Of a stretch of 64,000 nucleotides of DNA, positions 60,076-64,000 are shown in pieces. Source of the DNA: Epiperipatus broadwayi (taxonomy: Eukaryota; Onychophora; Udeonychophora; Euonychophora; Peripatidae); the NCBI GenBank assembly GCA_028023455.1, contig JAQFVV010006342.1, positions 887,001 through 951,000 on the forward strand, written 5' to 3'. The notes under the pieces were generated by a model. That model had not been told where the DNA came from and searched no databases. It was given only the letters and a program-made list of their open reading frames with translations. How positions within the stretch are numbered: the first letter of the stretch is position 1; every line of letters begins with the position of its first letter. The position numbers were made by a program, and so were the translations under genes.

Positions 60076-60423
60076 TATTATTTTATAAATACTGTACATA
60101 AATGAATGAATAAATAAACAAATACAATAAACTAACACAAAATAGCTATTCAATCAACTTTTTTATAATTTCAATTAATAAAATGTTATTTTACAAACAA
60201 CTAATCCAACCTTTCAAAACATTTGTATCATCTTCATGGCCAAATTAGCTTTTTATAAAATGGCATTATGTCTGTTAAGATTACATAGAAGATAAATGAA
60301 TAATTAATTTGGATTAATTTACTATTTTTTGTTTATTCATTTACATATTTTAATGCTGTTGTCATACTGCATGCATGGACATGCATATATATATATATAT
60401 TTAATGTTTTCATGGTTGTATGA

Positions 60424-60715
60424 TATAAATAAATTATTTTTTGGGTAAAGCCATATATTATTTTCTATTGTATATCAATATTTTGATGAACTAGCACCCA
60501 CCATTGTCAAGGTAAACTCTTGAAAGAAAATTTGTTCGATCTCAAACTGTACCATGACTATTTCAAGCTGATTCTCATGCTTCATTTCACACTCAGTCAC
60601 ATTACAGTTTGAGATCGAGCAAATTTTCTTTCAAGTGTTTACATTGACAATGGCAGATGCTATAATAGAAAATAATACACAGTTTTACCCAAAATATAAT
60701 TTATTTATATATATA
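60424..60715. repeat. Foldback element
   Basis: Left arm 60424-60552 and right arm 60601-60709 are reverse complements: TTTTGGGTAAAG, TATTATTTTCTAT, CATTGTCAAGGTAAAC, TGAAAGAAAATTTGTTCGAT, CTCAAACTGTA. The left arm has about 30 extra bases (ATCAATATTTTGATGAACTA). TA runs lie at both outer edges. Confidence 0.8.
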
Positions 60716-63700
60716 TTCAGGTACCCTAAGTTCATCTCTGAAATACTATTTGATGGTATTAATTAATTCAAATCATTTAACTTGTACAATGTTAGGTTGT
60801 CATATATCTACTTTGATATGTACTTTATAATATAAAGAATAAATAATTTTAAACTTTTATAAAACACTTCATTAAATTGTATAAATTAATATTTTTAATT
60901 ATAAAAATTAAAAATAATTAATTCATTTTCTTTGAATAATATTTCTGTAGTGTAATTACATTACAGAAATATTATTTATTATTGAATAAACTTTAGTCTA
61001 ATAAATGACTAATAAAAATTATTAACATAATTTATTTTCTTACTTTCATTATACATTTTTTAAATATATGGTAAGTTTTGTTTTATATTAGTATTGTTCA
61101 TGTTAGTAAAAACTAGTTTATTAAAAACTTAACTTTAATTAATTTTGAAACATGTTCTTTTAATTTTTTTTTGTTATTTCAAAATTATGAATTCTTAAAA
61201 TTAATTAGAAAATATTTAAATCATGCTTTGAAAAGGAAAAAATATATTTGTCAGAGAAAAACTATTTTCTAAATATAATCAATTAATAGATAGATGGCTC
61301 ATTCTTTTGGTAACAAATCTTTTATTATTTTTATTTTTATTTTTGAAATACATTTTCCATCACTAAATAGTAAAGTTATAAAAGAATTATGCAAGTTTGA
61401 AAATTCAGTTTTATTAGTTATTTGTTGTTCATATATTATGTATTAGTATTGAGAATAAAAGGTAAAAAAATCTTGTCCATAAATGGGAAAATCAAGTGGG
61501 ATAACCATTACTTTTACTTGCCCTGTTGCAATGAAATATGCCAAAAAAACCTTCATGGAATATCTGATTTCTATTCCAGATAAATAACCAAAATAGGTCA
61601 ATCATAAAATCCCATCAAGAATAATTAAATGTTATATGGATAGTTTAAATTGCAGTAAAAGTTTAACAAGATTTTATTTCAACATAAACTACTAATTGTA
61701 AAACAGTTAATTGAAGATTGCATTTCAAATACAAAGAAAGTTGTTTAAGAATTAATATAAAAAATGTAAAAAAGATTTATAATTTCTGTATTGCCTGAAT
61801 ACAATGTAAATTCATTCATACATTAAATGTATAAATTGATTAGACAAATAGAGATTTAACATGATAAAAAAACTACTAACATTACCATTTTTAATAATAA
61901 TAGAGCTTATTTTCTTATCCTGGTGAGGTTTTTTTTTTTTATGAAATTAGACTTATATACTTAACATTTTAAGTTTAATGAAAAACATTCTTACATGGAA
62001 ATCTCTTAGCATTTTGTGGATTGTGACTTTAATTAAAAAGCTCCTAATGACATAACTGGCAATGTCTTCCTTTTTTTAACTGTCAACATTTATCTTTTAG
62101 TTTAGCCTTATATTACTGTATATGTATCTAATAATTTTTATTGTATATTCTTTGATAGTCTCATATCCTGTTATATTTCAACTTTCTCTTTGAAATCAAT
62201 CGAAGGTTTCATTATCATATTACCAAGCTTATTTTGTTCACAATGTTTCAGTATATTGTGTTGTTTGAATTGACATTATTTGGTATATGCAGCATATATG
62301 CAACATAAGCTTGTGTTTTTTTAATTTCAACATATGCATACAGAATTCAGATATTAGTTTACAAAATGTTATATAAATGGCAGTTTTAATCAATGAGATA
62401 TCCAATTTTTCTTGGACCCTCTTTGACATTTCTTTTATACTTGGAAGAAAACATACAGAAATGTAATTGTTATCCATTTTTTATCAGCTTTTTTATTCAT
62501 CACAACAAGTGAGTAATATATTAATTATTTATATATATTTTTTTAAAAAATGTTTGAATAAAGGAAAAAATTCCTTTATATTGTAAAATTAAAAAACAAA
62601 CAAACAACATTCTATTTGTACTACTCTTCCATCTATTATATTTTCATACAATAATTAACATACATGTGATTCAAAACTTTTGATTTATATAATAATATAG
62701 TTTAATAAATAATAAAAAAAATAAATAACTGCTTTTCTTTTCTATAATAGATTTTGAAAACATGTATATACACATTTAAAAAAGCAATTATAAACACATT
62801 TAAAAAATAAGCACTTTTTTTCTTTGATATTCATATATAATTTTTAAAAATGCATAATTTTGGTCATTTATTTGAAAAAATATTAACAAAAAAAAATGTT
62901 AAAGTAGATGTTAAAAAAGCATGTTCATTCATTGCATACTGAAATAAAATTAATTTATAATTTTAGGTATGGTATAGAATTCATTTATTAATTTAGATAT
63001 CCTATAAAAAGATAGAACTATTTCAAGTAGCAAATTAAAACAGTATTGGTCCAAGAATTCATGTTAAGTATTATATAAATATGGCTAATTATATTCAAAC
63101 AAATATATTCATTTATTATTAAAAATATAGCCTTAAATTTTTACTCTTGATTCACTATTTTTTCTATATACACAATTATTAATAGCATTAAAAATCAGTC
63201 AACCAACAGTTTGAGATTGTTGACTGTTATTGATATTGGGATTGTCTAAGTGTTGAATGGCTTTTAATGATTACTTACAAACCCATTTAGCCTTGAGCAT
63301 CATTACACTTAATTATTAATATTGAGATTGAATTTCGTACCCTAATGTTTTTCCTTTCCATTGACTAAATACCATAGCTGATGTTGTAGTAAAAGTGCTT
63401 TTCCCTCTCTGGAGATGTGCAATTAAAAATAGTTTTTAACTATTGCTATGTCTATATGCATACACATACTTAAAGATACTTTGATTTTACTGTAATGAAT
63501 TTGAAATACAAGGGTACTAATTACAATCTAGTTTAAACTTTATACCATTACATATTTGACAGCCCAAAATAAAGCCTGATTTATCATTACATATTTGGTT
63601 GCCCAACATAAGGCTCTGATATATCCCAAATATGGCAGAAAATTGATTCTAGAGCATTTTAAAGAATATTGAATATAAAATAAAAAGGAATAACTTGATG

Positions 63701-64000
63701 CATGTACCAGTTATGATATATGGAGTGACCATGATATTTATATGATGAACTGTTCAAACTATTTTGTTACTTTTTATAGGAATGGAGAATCAAATTAAAT
63801 AGAAACTGAAATATAAACATTATGGAAAAATATTTTTAAAATGTACTTTTTTAAAGAATAATAGTAATGGAAAATGGACTGAGTTTGAACCTGATTTTCA
63901 TAAAATATATATCCTATGATTATGTGGAACCATGATAAACCTATTATGAAGTACAATGTCATAATCCATGATGAAACAAAATTCTGATAAGAATCATAAA
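60716..64000. other. AT-rich DNA; one 39-bp tandem duplication
   Basis: 63546-63623 holds two diverged copies of a 39-bp unit (CATTACATATTTG, GCCCAA.ATAA.GC, CTGAT.TAT). Otherwise only chance frames (longest 79 codons at 62238-62477, minus), with no domain recognised. Confidence 0.5.

Overview
The window is animal genomic DNA. It is very AT-rich (roughly three quarters A+T by eye), poor in CpG, and contains no intact host gene that I can recognise. The tRNA-Gly(UCC)-like copies are of metazoan type. The transposon mix (Penelope-like with GIY-YIG, Merlin, hAT, Tigger/pogo, RTE-like, CR1/L2-like, tRNA SINEs) points to an animal, most likely an invertebrate. The sequence alone does not give the phylum. 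Nothing resembles a bacterial operon, defence island, CRISPR array or viral genome.

Layout. 1-9 kb: a 375-bp perfect-looking foldback, a dead Merlin transposase, SINE copies, an RTE-like LINE tail and a retroposed tRNA-Gly-like copy with a clean 17-bp target duplication. 10-16 kb: foldback repeat family F1, an ankyrin-repeat pseudogene and a near-complete but dead hAT transposase, both on the minus strand. 18.5-21 kb: a Penelope-like element whose 3' part also sits inverted at its left edge, and whose RT catalytic motif is split by a 19-bp tandem duplication. 22-27 kb: F1 and SINE copies plus a CR1/L2-like tail. 28-31 kb: an RTE-like LINE remnant on the minus strand. 31-43 kb: mostly unassigned AT-rich DNA with a palindrome, a long ATT microsatellite and a non-autonomous hAT element bounded by an 8-bp duplication. 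43-49 kb: a CR1/L2-like remnant, foldbacks and a second LINE with an RT and a C-terminal Cys/His motif. 50-51.4 kb: tRNA-like inverted pairs and a cluster of nested palindromes. 52-60 kb: SINE copies, a Tigger fragment, an RTE tail and a CR1/Jockey-like LINE with an unrelated block inserted in it. 60-64 kb: one foldback, otherwise featureless.

How the parts relate. Autonomous elements (LINEs, Penelope, hAT, Merlin, Tigger) are all broken by stops and frameshifts, several of which read as CGA-to-TGA changes. Short non-autonomous families (SINE-G from tRNA-Gly, SINE-T with a shared tail, the tRNA-like inverted pairs, F1 foldbacks) outnumber them. The strongest leads are the SINE-T tail carried by different heads, the tRNA-like modules arranged as inverted arms, and hairpin-plus-GAAA motifs at Penelope-type ends that may be hammerhead-related. 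No clearly new biochemical system was found.
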